Positions 45,796 through 57,723 of a DNA stretch of 64,000 nucleotides are shown in pieces. The notes below the pieces were generated by a model, which had not been told where the DNA came from, ran no database searches, and was given only the letters and a program-made list of their open reading frames with translations. The translations under genes and the position numbers were made by a program. Numbering within the stretch: position 1 is the first letter of the stretch; every line of letters starts with the position of its first letter. The stretch covers positions 3,627,751 to 3,691,750 of the forward strand of contig NC_084810.1 of the NCBI RefSeq assembly GCF_963583255.1. Reading direction: 5' to 3'. This DNA is from Pyrus communis (taxonomy: Eukaryota > Streptophyta > Magnoliopsida > Rosales > Rosaceae).

Positions 45796-46255
45796 TGTAA
45801 GATGTGAGTGTCAAGGAGAATGACTTCTAGTTCTCGTCAAACTTGTAATTCAGTTTTGAGTTATCAAGTTGAGAAGATTACGCGCTTACTTGGCTGGGAT
45901 TGGGAGTCCTAATAACATGCAACTATATTCAAGTAACCTTATCATGTTTTGACAAGAGTTCATAACGGAATAGGACTATATCGAAACCCTAATCAATATA
46001 GAATATCCGGGTATCAGTTGATAGGCCTGATACCTAGGATGGTTGGCTATATATTAGGAGGTCCCTGCACTCACAACTCCATCCCTTTTTGAGCGAACCC
46101 TATTCTAGCTGGATTATTGCTGCTGAGTGTAGGAGACCTTCTGTCATTCATTGAAGCAATGTCGAGCTCTTCTTCAGGTAAGGTTGTATTATATTTATGT
46201 ACGCATGTCATCGTATGTATGTGGTTCTATGCATGCAGTGTATAAATATTTAACA
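45796..46255 (+). repeat. 5' LTR of copia element 2
   Basis: 460 bp, TG...CA ends. Contains the short inverted pair GGTATCAG/CTGATACC at about 46010-46055, suggesting a small stem in the transcript. Confidence 0.93.
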
Positions 46256-46257
46256 TG

Positions 46258-46269
46258 TGGTATCAGAGC
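46258..46269 (+). other. Primer-binding site of copia element 2
   Basis: TGGTATCAGAGC, complementary to the 3' end of plant initiator tRNA-Met, two bases after the 5' LTR. This is the usual plant copia priming site. Confidence 0.9.
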
Positions 46270-46308
46270 ACACACTATCATGTTTAGAATCCTTACAAGC
46301 ACAATAAT

Positions 46309-46408
46309 ATATTGATTAAAATGCATGATCCTGACATAAGACTTCCGCGCAATGAAATATATTGATTAAAATGCATGATCCTGACATAAGACTTCTGCGC
46401 AATGAAGC
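46309..46408 (+). repeat. 50-bp tandem duplication in the copia 2 untranslated leader
   Basis: Units 46309-46358 and 46359-46408 both contain GATTAAAATGCATGATCCTG and ACATAAGACTTC, with a single C/T change seen. Lies between primer site and gag. Confidence 0.9.
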
Positions 46409-46937
46409 TGATAGAGTTATCGACTATTATCGACAGACACCACGTTTAGAATAATATCACTTATACACGCATATATATAAATATATATGTACCTGTTTTG
46501 CAAGTTTTATTTTCAGGAGAGCAAGGATGTGTCTTCAGATTTCGGAGAATCAAAACCTAATGAGTTACTGTCACTATATGACCTGACAGACAAATTTTGG
46601 ATCATGATCAATTTCAACTCAAAAGTGTTTGTATCATGCTTCAAATTATCTGTTCAAATTGAACAGAACGATTAAACTGATGATGAATATATTTTGAGAT
46701 AATTCTAAAGAATTCTTGTATTCAGTCATGTTTAATTGGTGTATAAGTGAGATACAAAATTAATATAGATGCAATTTTATATGCTCAAAAGTGTTAAAAT
46801 TGTGTCGCTAATGAAAAATTTTGTATTTCGTTTGTGCAAATTCTAATATAATCATTTTTCGATCTAAAGATGTGACTGGTATTATATGTTTTTGATGCCA
46901 TTAATTGTTCATATCGTGAACCCTTAATGAAGAACTT

Positions 46938-47477
46938 ATGAGAACAAATACTGAATTGTATGTTGTTGATACAGCTATGACTTCTCTTAACTTCTCCAAT
47001 ACCGAAACATTAACTAGTTCCAACTACAAAAAGTGGAAGGACGACATAGGGATAGCTCTTGGTATGATGGACTTCGATTTGGCCTTAAGGGAAGATAAAC
47101 CTGCAGCGATAACAGCTACAAGTACAGCAGAAGAAAAACTGAAGTTTGCTCAATGGGAGAAGGCAAACAGAATGGCTCTTATGATTATGAGGAGGGCCAT
47201 GACAAGCAGTGTGAAAGGTGGCATTCCAAAAAGTGATTGTGCAAAACAATTTTTTGATGCAGTGGGAAACATATTTAAGGAGTCTGAGAAAGTTGAAACG
47301 GGGAATTTTCTCACAAAACTGACATCCATGAAGTTTGATGGTGTTGGTAACGTGAGAGAACACATATTGAAGATGTCAGACATTGCACAAAAGTTGAAAG
47401 AACTAGAGCATCCAATCATAGATCAGTTTCTAGTGCATATGGCATTGAATTCCTTACTGCACAGTATGGCCAGTTGA
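46938..47477 (+). pseudogene. copia 2 gag (UBN2-type), interrupted
   Basis: 179-codon frame with copia gag features: FSNTETLTSSNYKKWKDDIG near the start, DCAKQFFDAVGNIFKESEK and FLTKLTSMKFDGVGNV. The frame ends before the nucleocapsid; sequence continues in another frame, where from about 47549 a zinc knuckle C-Y-F-C-K-E-V-G-H-L-R-K-D-C is intact. A lesion therefore separates gag from the knuckle. Confidence 0.85.
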
Positions 47478-47548
47478 AAGTGTCATACAACACTCAAAAA
47501 GCAACTTGGGACATTGATGACTTGATTTCCATGTGTGCTTAAGAGGAA

Positions 47549-50500
47549 TTGAGATTATCAACTGATAAGGTGGAGACTATGAACCTTGTTCACACTTCTG
47601 CAAAGGGCAAACGTGTTGCAGTTGATCAGTCATCTGTGGCTGCTGGTAAGCAGAAGAAAATGTTCCATTTTTCTTCTTTTAAAAATGCTAACCCCCTTAA
47701 ACGATCTCAAAAGTTTAAAGCTATTTCTGAAGAACCAAAGCCTTGTTATTTCTGCAAAGAAGTTGGTCATCTAAGGAAAGATTGCACTAGTTTTAAAAAT
47801 TGGCTTGTTAAGGAAGGTAATGAAATCAATGTTTATGTTTGTTTCGAGTCAAATTTGATTTATGTTCCTCCTTTTAGTTGGTGGTTTGATACTGGTTGCT
47901 CAATTCATATTACAAATACCTTGCAGGGATTCACAAACCTAAAGGAGAGAAATAATGAAGTTTACAATGTTTTTGTTGGGAATGGGAGCAAAATAGCAGT
48001 CGAGTCTGTTGGCAGTGTCTCTTTAAAGCTTTCTTCTGGTTTTATTTTGTTTCTTAGTCCAGTACTCTATGTACCTTCTATGAGAAGGAATTTGATTTCA
48101 GCTTCTAAGTTAGTCAAATCAGGTTATACTTTTATTAGAGACAATGAAAGTGTAAGACTTTTCCATTCGAATAAAATAGACATTTTTCTTGGTTATGCCT
48201 TACTTCATATTGATATGTGGCAACTGCAGTGTGATTATTTACATGAATGTTTCACAGTTTGTCACATAGGTTCCAAAAGACTATCTTCAAATGAAACCTT
48301 TCCTATACTTTGGCATAAAAGACTTGGACATATATTCAAAGAAAGACTTGTGATTTTAACTAAACAAAATCTCATTCAAAATCTTGATTTTCAAAGTCTT
48401 CCAACCTGGATTGATTGTTTCAAGGGAAAAATGACCAACACTAGGAAATTAGGATCCACAAGAAGCAACCAACTCTTAGAGATAATTCATACAGATGTGT
48501 GTGGCCCTTTTTCCAAATAAAACAATCTGTGGCAACTCCTATTTTGTTCCATTCATTGACGACTTTTCAAGATATTGTTATGTGTATCTTATATCTAAAA
48601 AATCTTCTGTTCTTGATTGTTTTAAGACATATAAAACTGAGGTTAAAAATCAACTAGAAAAAAGCATTAAAATAGTGAGATCGGATAGCGGTGGTGAGTA
48701 TTTTGGCAGGTTCACAAAGATTGGACAACACAAGGGAGCCTTTGCATATTATCTTGAAGCCTCGGGGATCATTACTCAGTACACCACTCCAGGTACTCCA
48801 CATCAAAATGGAGTGGCATAAAGGAAGAACATAACCCTCAAGGACATGGTTCGATCCATGTTTTCAAGGTCTACACTTCCTATTTTTCTGTGGGGAGAAG
48901 CACTTAAAAGAGCTAATTACACACTTAATAGGGTGCCAAGCAAGACTGTCAAAGTCATACCTTTTGAAGCTTGGACAGGAAGAAAGCTAAGTTTTAATCA
49001 TTTTCATGTATGGGGTTGTAGAGCTGAAGCACGTTTTTATAATCCTCATGAGAGGAAGTTGGACCCGAGAACTGTCACTTGCAGGTTTATTGGATATGCA
49101 GACAAGTCCAAGGGTTTTAAGTTCTACTGTCCTGATTCTCACACTAGAATTCAGGAGACAAACAATGCAAAGTTTATTGAAGATCTGGAAGAAGAAATAG
49201 TGCATCACAGTACCTCAGATTTCGAAGAAATTGGAAATGAAGATGGTCAGCTCTCCACAACAACTGATGTATCGTTACTTGGAACTCAAGAAAACTCGGT
49301 TTCTCTCCCAACTGTTTTACCAACTACTCAATCAAGAAACATTATGTCTCTTCCAGAAATAGTGCATGTTTATAATCTTGAACCTCAAATCCCCGAGTAC
49401 CAAGTCCCTGAGGAAATAGCTCCACCATTGCAACAAGCACAGTTGCCTATTAGACATTCAAACAGGCAAAGAAAACATGTGATCCTACCTGATTTTGTGT
49501 ATTTACAAGAGACTGAATATGACATAGGAGATGATGATGATCCCCTAACTTTCAATCAAGCTATCAATAGCTCAAGAGCAAATATGTGGCGTGCAGCTAT
49601 GGTTGAAGAACTTGCAGCTATGGAGAAGAACCAAGTTTGGACATTGGTGCCATTTTCATGCAATGCTAAGCCCATTGGTTGTAAATGGGTGTTCAAAACC
49701 AAAAGAAATGCAGAGGGAAAGTTTGAAAGACACAAAGCTAGACTTGTAGCTAAGGGTTTCACACAAAGGGAATGAATCAACTATAACGAAACCTTCTCAC
49801 CAGTTTCATCCAAAGACTCCTTGAGGGTGATCATGGCATTAACAGCCCATTTCAACTTGGAATTACATCAAATGGATGTAAAATCGGCCTTCCTTAATGG
49901 TGTTTTGGATGAAGAAATTTTAATGGTTCAACCACCAGGTTTTGAGGAGAAAGGGAAAGAGACTATGGTTTGCAAACTCAACAAATCGATCTATGGTTTA
50001 AAGCAATCATCCAGGCAGTGGTACATAAAATTCGATCAAGTGGTTTCTGCTTTTGGTTTTGAAGAAAACAAGATTGATGACTGCATATATCTCAAGGTCA
50101 GTGGCACGAAATTTATATTTTTGGTCTTTGTATGTGGATGATATTCTCTTAGCAAGTTCAGACTTGACTCTTTTGCACACCACTAAGACCATGTTAACCA
50201 AGAGTTTTGAAATGAAAGATCTTGGTGAGGCGCATTTCGTTCCTGGTATTGAGATTGAGCAAGATAGATCCAAGAGGATGCTGAGGTTGTCTCAAAGATC
50301 CTATATTGACAGAATCATGAAGAGATTCAACATGGAAAAATGTGCAGGTGGCGAGCCCATAGCAAATGGTGATAAGCTTAACACTAACCAATGCCTTAAA
50401 AATGACCTCGAGAAAAATGGAATAAATGACAAGCCTTACGCATCACTTGTTGGCAGCATCATGTATGCTCAAGTATGCACAAGGCCTGATCTAGGGTTTG

Positions 50501-51096
50501 CGGTTAGTGTTCTAGGTCGTTTTCAATCTAATCCCGATACTTCTCACTGGACTGCAGCAAAGAAAGTACCAAGGTACTTAAAAAGAACAAGGAACCTGAC
50601 ACTGGTATACCAGGAGGTTGAGAAGTTGGAAATGGTGGCTTATTCCGACTCAGACTTGGCAGGCTGCATTGATGATAAAAAGTCTACAAATGGATATGTT
50701 TTTCTTCTTGCTGCTGGTGCAATTTCGTGGAAAAGCTCCAAGTAAAAGGTGATTGCTTATTCAACTATGGAGGCTGAGTTTATTGGTTGCTACACTGCCA
50801 CCAAACAAGCAATCTGGTTGAAGAACCTTATTATGGGACTGAAGGTTGTAGACTCAGTTGAGAAACCAATAACTATTTACTGTGATAACAAGGCTGCGGT
50901 TTTCTTCTCTAGAAATAACAAGAGGTCTATTGCTTTCAGATTAATGGATATCAAGTACTTGCGTGTAAATGATGAAGTCAGAAAAGGGCTAATTAACATA
51001 GTTCACATTGGAACTGATCTTATGATAGCTAATCCAATGACTAAAGGTTTACCAGTGAATTTGTTCAAGAAACATGTCTACAACATGGGAATGTGA
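47549..51096 (+). pseudogene. copia 2 pol remnant: zinc knuckle, protease, integrase, reverse transcriptase, RNase H
   Basis: The first frame (to 48520) has the zinc knuckle, protease WWFDTGCSIHITNT and GAG-pre-integrase ILWHKRLGHIF. A frameshift near 48500 leads to integrase (FIDDFSRYCYVY, IVRSDSGGEYFG), which meets a stop at 48819-48821 exactly at the third catalytic position (after HQNGVA). Reverse transcriptase follows (WVFKTKRNAEGKFERHKARL, HQMDVKSAFLNG), with a stop at 49773-49775. A second frameshift occurs just before the YVDD box near 50130. RNase H (YSDSDLAGCIDDKKSTNGY) is cut by a stop at 50743-50745 and ends with the usual copia tail at 51096. Nonfunctional. Confidence 0.9.
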
Positions 51097-51496
51097 GAGG
51101 ATTTTGATTCTGTTAATGAGTGGGAGTAGTAAACCCATTGTTATTTTCTGTTATGTTCCTTTTCGTTTAATTGGATGCTTTCATAATGTTTTGTTCTCAT
51201 GTTATGTTATAGTAATAATATGAGCCATACTTTTGTATGAGGTTCAGTTCAGGAGTTGAATTTTGTTTATCAACCTGAAAATTTCGAATTCTGTCAAACA
51301 ACACAGTGTTTATGGTATAGGTATTTGTAATCATAACGCGCACTTGCAGAAGAGATTACATACTGCGTTTATGATTCTATACTCGAAGCTATAAGTGACA
51401 GGTTGTTAAAGGTATAATTGCAGCTTTCAGGGACTTGTCATCACCTCAGTCTTAGCCTATGTAATATCATTTTTCTTGGACACTCAAGTGGGAGAA

Positions 51497-51956
51497 TGTA
51501 AGATGTGAGTGTCAAGGAGAATGACTTCTAGTTCTCGTCAAACTTGTAATTCAGTTTTGAGTTATCAAGTTGAGAAGATTACGCCCTTACTCGGCTGAGA
51601 TTGGAAGTCCTAATAACATGCAACTATACTCAAGTAACCTTATCATGTTTTGACAAGAGTTCATAACGGAATAGGACTATATCGAAACCCCAATCAATAT
51701 AGAATATCCAGGTATCAGTTGATAGGCCTGATACCTAGGATGGTTGGCTATATATTAGGAGGTCCCTACACTCACAGCTCCATCCCTTTTTGAGCGAACC
51801 CTATTCTAGCTGGATTATTGCTGCTGAGTGTAGAAGACCTTCTGTCATTCATTGAAGCAATGTCGAGCTATTCTTCAGGTAAGGTTGTATTATATTTACG
51901 TATGCATGTCATCGTATGTATGTGGTTCTATGCATGCAGTGTATAAATATTTAACA
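51497..51956 (+). repeat. 3' LTR of copia element 2
   Basis: 460 bp and collinear with the 5' LTR without indels. Confidence 0.93.
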
Positions 51957-54331
51957 TTTGCTTCTCAATTATATATAGTCTACTGATATTGGGTATATGA
52001 AATCTAATTAAGGAGAATCATATATCCATGGCAGTAGACACATTGCCCTGAATCACTAATAAAGAAATCCAAGATGCACCAATATAGTTAGTAAAATACA
52101 AAATAGGTATAATACGTGAAAAATACGCACGTGTATTATTTTGCATAGAATCTCTAAAAATCAAATAAAATTCCACTAAAATCTATGAATTTATAAAGGA
52201 GAGGAGTCGTGGTGTCCAACAATTGACACCTCCTCTATGTGCATCTGCCAGCTCCGGCCCGCGTTAACCCAAACTTGCCTTCTCTTTAATGGCACTTTCG
52301 ATTTGGGCATGTGTTGAGCTTAGATAAGATGTGGGTCTTGTAGATCATGGAGAGAATGAGTGAATGAACCGACAATATTGGATAAACTTAGGGAGTTCAA
52401 TTCGCCTCATATGACTGCTTGCAAGGCCGATTGTTGATATGAGATTGTAGAGGGGAGAGAGGCGAGGTGACTGCAAGTTGTTTTGGCCGGAATCCGGAGT
52501 TGTTGGCGTGTAGCCGGCCACAATGGTGGATTGTAACCTCCATTCTTTCACTAGTTTTCCTTTTTATTTTGGTAGTTGATGCAGGGTGGACCGAAGAGTC
52601 TTGGGGACGAAGGATAGGTGATATGGGATTCACTCAACCAGGGATAACAGAGCTTTCTCAACGTTGCTAATTGTGGATTCACTCACACGACTAAGTCACA
52701 TGCTTGTTTTAAAAAGAAGAAATTACTCACTTCAATTGCACAAGACAAATATATGTTTCTTAATTAATAAGTCTGCCATTCTGGGCATTCTAATACACTA
52801 TTAAAAAAGGCTTACAATATTTAATAGACATCTTCTTAATTATATGTTTCTTAATTAATAAGTCTGCCATTCTAGACCTTTTAATACACTAGTAAAAAGG
52901 CTTACAATATTTAATAGACCTCTTCTTAATTTCTATGGGACTCTTACAACCTCCAAAGAAGACTAAACCAAATTCCTAGGTGACAACATTTCAAATTTAA
53001 TTAAACCTTTTACTCCCCATACAATTGTTTGTTATTTAATGGACGTTGTGTACTGAGTAGTGCTTTAAACACACTTTTTCTCACCTCATATGCTTTTAAC
53101 ACACTCTTTCTCACCTTACACACACCCCTCTTGTTTTGTAACCGTTAGATTGAACATTTAAAGTAAAATCAACTGTCAAGACCAACATGGGGTGTGCACA
53201 TTGTTAAAAAAGGTGTACAATTTTTAACTGATTAGTGTACAACTTTGAAAGTTGAAATTTAAATAATGGGTGGTAAAAAATAACCTTTAAAATTAGGTTA
53301 TTTTGGGATATTCCTAACTGTAGGTAGTGTACAACTTTGAAATTTAAATAATGGGTGGTCAAAGGAATTGGATGTCGAGAGAAAATTTTGGGTGTATACA
53401 AAGCCACTCTTTTGAAAATCATCTCAAATGTAAAGAGAGTGAAATGCTTGTGCATATTTCTCAATTGTTTTTGTAATTTAACGTTAAAATATCGAGAGGC
53501 CTAGTTTCAAAATCTTACCTCGAGTTATTATTTGGACTGAAGAGTTCAAAAGTTTTTGTCCAAAGTAAGGGTTCAAAGTTTCAAAATCTTACCTCGAGTT
53601 ATTATTTGGACTGAAGAGTTCAAAAGTAGGGTTCAAAAGTTAATCAGCCCTAAACTTGAATCATTCAGGTGCCATCCATGGACCATGGTATGAGTTCGTG
53701 ATATCGAATTGCATTTTCCTTTTTACCAAAAGAATTGTCATGTATTCCAAAACATTATTTGCTTATGTACATGCATTACGTTTGTATATTTAATTGCATG
53801 CTTGTTTCTGAATTTCATGGATAGACCCAAATTTTCTGAAACCATAAATACGGAGAAAGACTCACATGAAAATGGCACATCGCAAATATGGGGTTGGTCC
53901 AATAATTAATTTTCACATGTAAATCATTTTCTACAAGCATTATATTATTAACACGAGATGCCACGTACCATAACTTCTAGTTACACTTACAAGGAGACTG
54001 TACCAGTGTGACCAAAGCAGCAAAAAGAAAAATAAAATGAAGGATAAGAATAATCCATGAGAGATAACAGGAGATGGGGGAATCTGTGCAGAGGTTTATA
54101 TTATAAGCAACACCGTAACCAGTGTGACCAAAGCAGAAAAAAGACAAATAAAATGAACTTTAAGTGATAATCGATAAATTGAAAGAGAGATAACTATACG
54201 ATTGCAACATTTTTTTTTATACAAGATATTGTTGGAATGGAGAGTGGAACCTAGAACCTTGTTCTTAATTACTTTCTTGGATTACAAATCTCTTGTTATA
54301 TAATTTCTACATCAAATGTGAATAATCCAAC
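51957..54331. other. Gene-free interval with several short direct duplications
   Basis: No gene recognised. Short duplications: 52751-52841 and 52842-52931 (91-bp period, AATTAATAAGTCTGCCATTC); GTGTACAACTTTGAAA at about 53237 and 53326; TTTCAAAATCTTACCTCGAG at about 53505 and 53578; and ACCAGTGTGACCAAAGCAG at about 54002 and 54119. The ORFs at 52345-52670 overlap on both strands and show no domain. Confidence 0.5.
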
Positions 54332-55059
54332 TGTAGATATCGAAGTTTTGGTGAAAAATAAATGTATCTACACATTAAAGTTTGACATATCAGGGCTTAG
54401 GTGACATACATTATGTGTCTCATAAATCGTACATATGGCATGTGACTCATGAAAACTGGACGAGTCATCAAGAGTGACACGTGTTGACATTTGGCTGAAA
54501 GTAATTTAGGAATTATCTTTATTAATACTTTAATTAATTTAATCAAAACAAATTAATTGATTTAAAATGCCAAATCACGAACTAAGCCACAAATCAAGTC
54601 TTGATTCTTTGGTTAATGAATCAAGCCCACAAGCAAGACCAAATCATCTGTAGGCAAGACTTGGATAGTCTATAAATATGAGGCTTAAAGCAAAGAAAAG
54701 GGGCAGAAAATTATTCTCATACCAAGATGCTAAAGTTCTCAGGCCCCCAATTCACAAACACTCAAACATTCAAGAAGACTCAGAAAACTCTTTGCGTTCT
54801 TCGTCAAACTCGTGAAGAATCATTAAGCACCACTACACGTGCAGATTTCCATTGCCACAAGTCAAACCATTGAGGGATTTGTTCATCCAAGATCAAGTCA
54901 TCACTACCTTTGGATCAACGACAATACGCATACACACTTTGTGGACAACAAATCAAAGGATTAAAATTGTAATTAGAGATTTTAACCCCTACATTAATAC
55001 AAATTCTTTATTTTTTACACGTGTTCTTGTGTCTTTGTTACAAGAAATTCGCGTTTACA
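54332..55059 (+). mobile_element. Probable solo LTR
   Basis: About 728 bp starting TGTAGATATCGAAG and ending CGCGTTTACA, with a TATA-like CTATAAATATGAGG near 54672, typical of a plant LTR promoter. Flanks CCAAC and CAAAC match at four of five bases. No internal domains adjoin it, so if real it is a solo LTR left by recombination. The 77-codon ORF at 54852-55085 lies inside and is not a gene. Confidence 0.5.
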
Positions 55060-55269
55060 CAAACAAGTATCATGTACTTATTTAATACAAATGATACTGA
55101 GTGAAGAGGGAGTTACACATAAGATCACGACCACAAGAGTGATTATTTTTAACCAGCTGGGCTATAGCTAGCTACATATATAGAACAAACCTATCGAGGT
55201 TTTAGACGGATTGTGATGTATCTTATCCAAATGATTCTGCTCTAACATCACAACCTTAGTAGCACGTAA

Positions 55270-55599
55270 TTATAAGTTAATGTGACCGGCTCCAGGGCTC
55301 GGTACTGATTGCGCTTTGACAGAACGAAGCTGATCATGAAGAGTAGTGATGAAGTGCTTTACAACGCTAACATTGCTTGGCACTGCATGATGACCTTTAT
55401 GCTCACCCAAAGAAGGTAATGACCTGTAGTCCGGATCAGTCTCCGTACCAGCCATCAAGCTGTCCTTCAAAGAAAGCTGGCCACCCTTTCCATTGTTTTC
55501 AACCCTCAGCAGCCTTCCGGCTCCAAAAGTGGGCATGCAGAAGGCAAAACCAAAGAGGAGGATAAGAAAGAATGGCTTATATGAACGAGGCATTTGCAT
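55270..55599 (-). CDS. Small secreted peptide precursor, PIP/PIPL-like
   Basis: Single-exon, 109-residue prepropeptide on the minus strand. An N-terminal signal peptide (SYKPFFLILLFGFAFCMPTF, about residues 6-25) precedes a variable, charged middle and a short C-terminal block SVPSPGAGHINL. Secreted N terminus, variable propeptide and a Ser-Pro-Gly/Gly-His C-terminal motif resemble PAMP-INDUCED PEPTIDE-like precursors, whose SGPSx-GxGH motif is released as a signalling peptide perceived by receptor kinases such as RLK7. Here the first Gly of that motif is Val and three residues follow the His, so assignment is tentative. A TATA-like element lies about 55 bp upstream. A decayed relative lies at about 58120-58270. 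Confidence 0.6.
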   Translation of the reverse strand: MQMPRSYKPFFLILLFGFAFCMPTFGAGRLLRVENNGKGGQLSLKDSLMAGTETDPDYRSLPSLGEHKGHHAVPSNVSVVKHFITTLHDQLRSVKAQSVPSPGAGHINL

Positions 55600-55652
55600 A
55601 ACAAATTTGTTAGCTAGCTAGTTGATGAAGTAATTTTGAAGAGGGGTTTAAA

Positions 55653-55663
55653 GTATATATAAG
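55653..55663 (-). promoter_or_regulatory. TATA box of the small peptide gene
   Basis: CTTATATATAC on the minus strand, about 55 bp before the ATG, a normal distance for a short plant 5' UTR. Confidence 0.55.
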
Positions 55664-55829
55664 AGTGCTGAGGGAGATGCGTGGGGGTCAAGTTATAATT
55701 AGCTAATTGAAAGTGATGACAATTAGATGGAATAGTTTGGGACATGCATTTTTGGTGGTCCATACTGATTTTGAAAAAGTAGAGAGAATGGTCATTGGAA
55801 GTTAGGTACACTTCAACTATAAGAAGCTT

Positions 55830-56590
55830 ACATGCAGTTATGTAGAAATGTGACTCCTTAAATTGCTTATGTACAAAGGTTACAATATATATAGGGTTTA
55901 AGGAAAACTCATATATATGCAGTTGAAATCCTAAACTAATTACAATTTAATAGACATTCCATTAATTGCATAGGAGAATCCGGAATAATTTATCTATTCT
56001 AACACCCACCCATCCCCACCCCTACCCCCGCAAACTAGACAATCCTAATCGGACGAGTTTGGAGAAAAAAGACTCTGACGAGACTGATGGAAAGCTTTAG
56101 TAAGAAGATCCGCAGGCTGATTAGCAGGAGAAATATAACAAACCCTATGACTACGAGGGCCACATTTTTTACAGACAAAGTGATAATTAAGTTTAACGAG
56201 GTGAGTGCGATTGTGCGAGCATGCTGAACATGATTAGAAACAAGATAAGTAGCATTGAGATTATCACATGATAGCTGAATCCCAATCTCTCTTAGAAGAA
56301 ACAAATCTATGTAGTCTCTGCACGCGCATGAGCAAGTGAACGGTATTCAAATTCAACACTTGACAGAGACACCGTTGGTTGATTTTTAAAGCACCATGAT
56401 ATATCATGTAAAATATGACTCATTGAATTAATCATATACAAAGGTTACAATATATGTAGAGTTTGAGAAAAACCCTCATGGTAGGAATCCTAAATTAATT
56501 ACATTAATATTATGTATAATTACGGAAGAGAATTCAGATTAATTTATGCTATAATAGCGAATTCAGATTAATTTATGCTATAATAGCAAA
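55830..56590 (-). mobile_element. Internally deleted copia remnant with both LTR pieces
   Basis: On minus, a 5' LTR remnant (about 56400-56590) runs into a C-terminal RNase H fragment (about 56035-56375; SLSSVEFEYRSLAHARAE and IQLSCDNLNATYLVSN are readable). A G-rich purine tract follows, then a 3' LTR starting TGTTAGAATAG at 56004. The two LTR pieces share AAAGGTTACAATATAT (near 55875 and 56430). gag, integrase and most of the polymerase are gone. A short duplicate of AATTCAGATTAATTTATGC lies at about 56530-56585. Confidence 0.75.
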
Positions 56591-57414
56591 TTCAAGCACC
56601 ACAGTGATGTATTGCAAACCTATATCATGCCTCGTCATGTTAGTAAATTAAAATACATTACGGAGCATGATAGGCTCGAGATTTTGCCACTTTAACATCC
56701 AAATTACATCTGAGTTATTTTGCTATGACACACAATCACGTTGGCCTTCATTAGTGACAATTAGTTTCTATGAATTTTCCACTCAAATCAAAGACTCCAA
56801 GTCTTCAACTCACCATCATGACATTCCATTTTTGTCTTCGTTGGTTCCAGCACTCCAACAATGTTTGAGATCAAGACGTCCTTCTTTCTTGGGAAGTGTC
56901 AGTACTGCGTGAAGGCACCAAGTTGTTAAATTCTATTCGAGTAAAATCGTCTTAGTTCAATGGCTCAAACTCAAACTTGAAATTCATCAAATCTACCGTT
57001 TGATGACAAATCTACAGCGTTGTGTTATCCGAGAGTAATTTACGTGCAAGAATAAATAGTTGGATCTTACATAGGTGATAGTCCATTTTGAAAAAGATAA
57101 AAAAGTATGTTATTTAGACACAAAACTTACACTCTCTAATATAAGTGAATCGTACATACAATAGTAGGGCTCACCTCTATTAGAATTGGTCAGATTAATT
57201 AATTTTTTTTTTGTTTTTGCATAAAACTATTGTATTACTACTCGCGGAAATTCATCTATGAACAAGTATACAGAAAAATTAAACACAAAAGATATTATGA
57301 TGTCATGTCTCGTGGAACTTGAAGTTTGATTACATTTTAACTTTTGATAATTATGTCCATAAATTGATTATGACTTCATCTGGATCATTATTTTCTATGA
57401 CTTTGGGAAAACAA
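56591..57414. other. Gene-free spacer
   Basis: No recognisable gene. The 81-codon ORF at 56667-56912 has no known motif and is probably incidental. Confidence 0.45.
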
Positions 57415-57723
57415 TTAATCCTCAAGAGGTCGTATGCAAAAGATTGGTCCACCCACAGGAATATACGAAACCATCATTAGCTGAACCAAGTCCTCCAAAC
57501 ACATCACGGCTTCCTGCAAGACGGACGTTGGACAACGAGGCATGCTTCCATTTGCAACATTAACTTGTGACACAAGGCATTGTTGCACGTGATGAGTTTC
57601 TCCCCCTTGCTGCAAGACAGTCACTTCATCACTACATTGAGTTGCTAATTGTCTTACATTAATTGTTGCCTCATGAAGAGGACAATTGCTGCCCCCAATT
57701 TTCTTCCCCCTACTACTGGGCAT
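57415..57723 (-). pseudogene. Partial, degenerate copy of the NAC gene's last exon
   Basis: Homologous on the same strand to 58680-58985 of the intact NAC gene. Shared landmarks are CATCATTAGCTG, ACGGCTTCCTGCA versus GCGGCTTCCTGCA, CTTCCATTTGCAACATTA and CTTGCTGCAAG. The protein frame keeps VNVANGS and GGETHHVQQ but loses the parent frame near the C terminus, and about 20-30 codons are missing relative to the parent. No NAC DNA-binding domain is present upstream, so this is a truncated duplicate. Confidence 0.85.

Larger units (their letters stand above)
45796..51956 (+). mobile_element. Ty1/copia LTR retrotransposon 2, nearly full length but decayed
   Basis: LTRs 45796-46255 and 51497-51956 are both 460 bp, start TGTAAGATGTGAG and end TATTTAACA. 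The 5-bp duplication TTTGC flanks it perfectly (45791-45795 and 51957-51961). By eye I count 13 differences between LTRs, about 2.8%. A primer-binding site and a purine tract AAGTGGGAGAA (51486-51496) are present. Domain order gag, protease, integrase, reverse transcriptase, RNase H makes it copia. Three in-frame stops and at least two frameshifts prevent function. It lies just downstream of F-box gene C. Confidence 0.95.

Noticed and set aside
54852..55085. 77-codon ORF
   Set aside because: Lies inside the probable solo LTR and overruns its 3' end.
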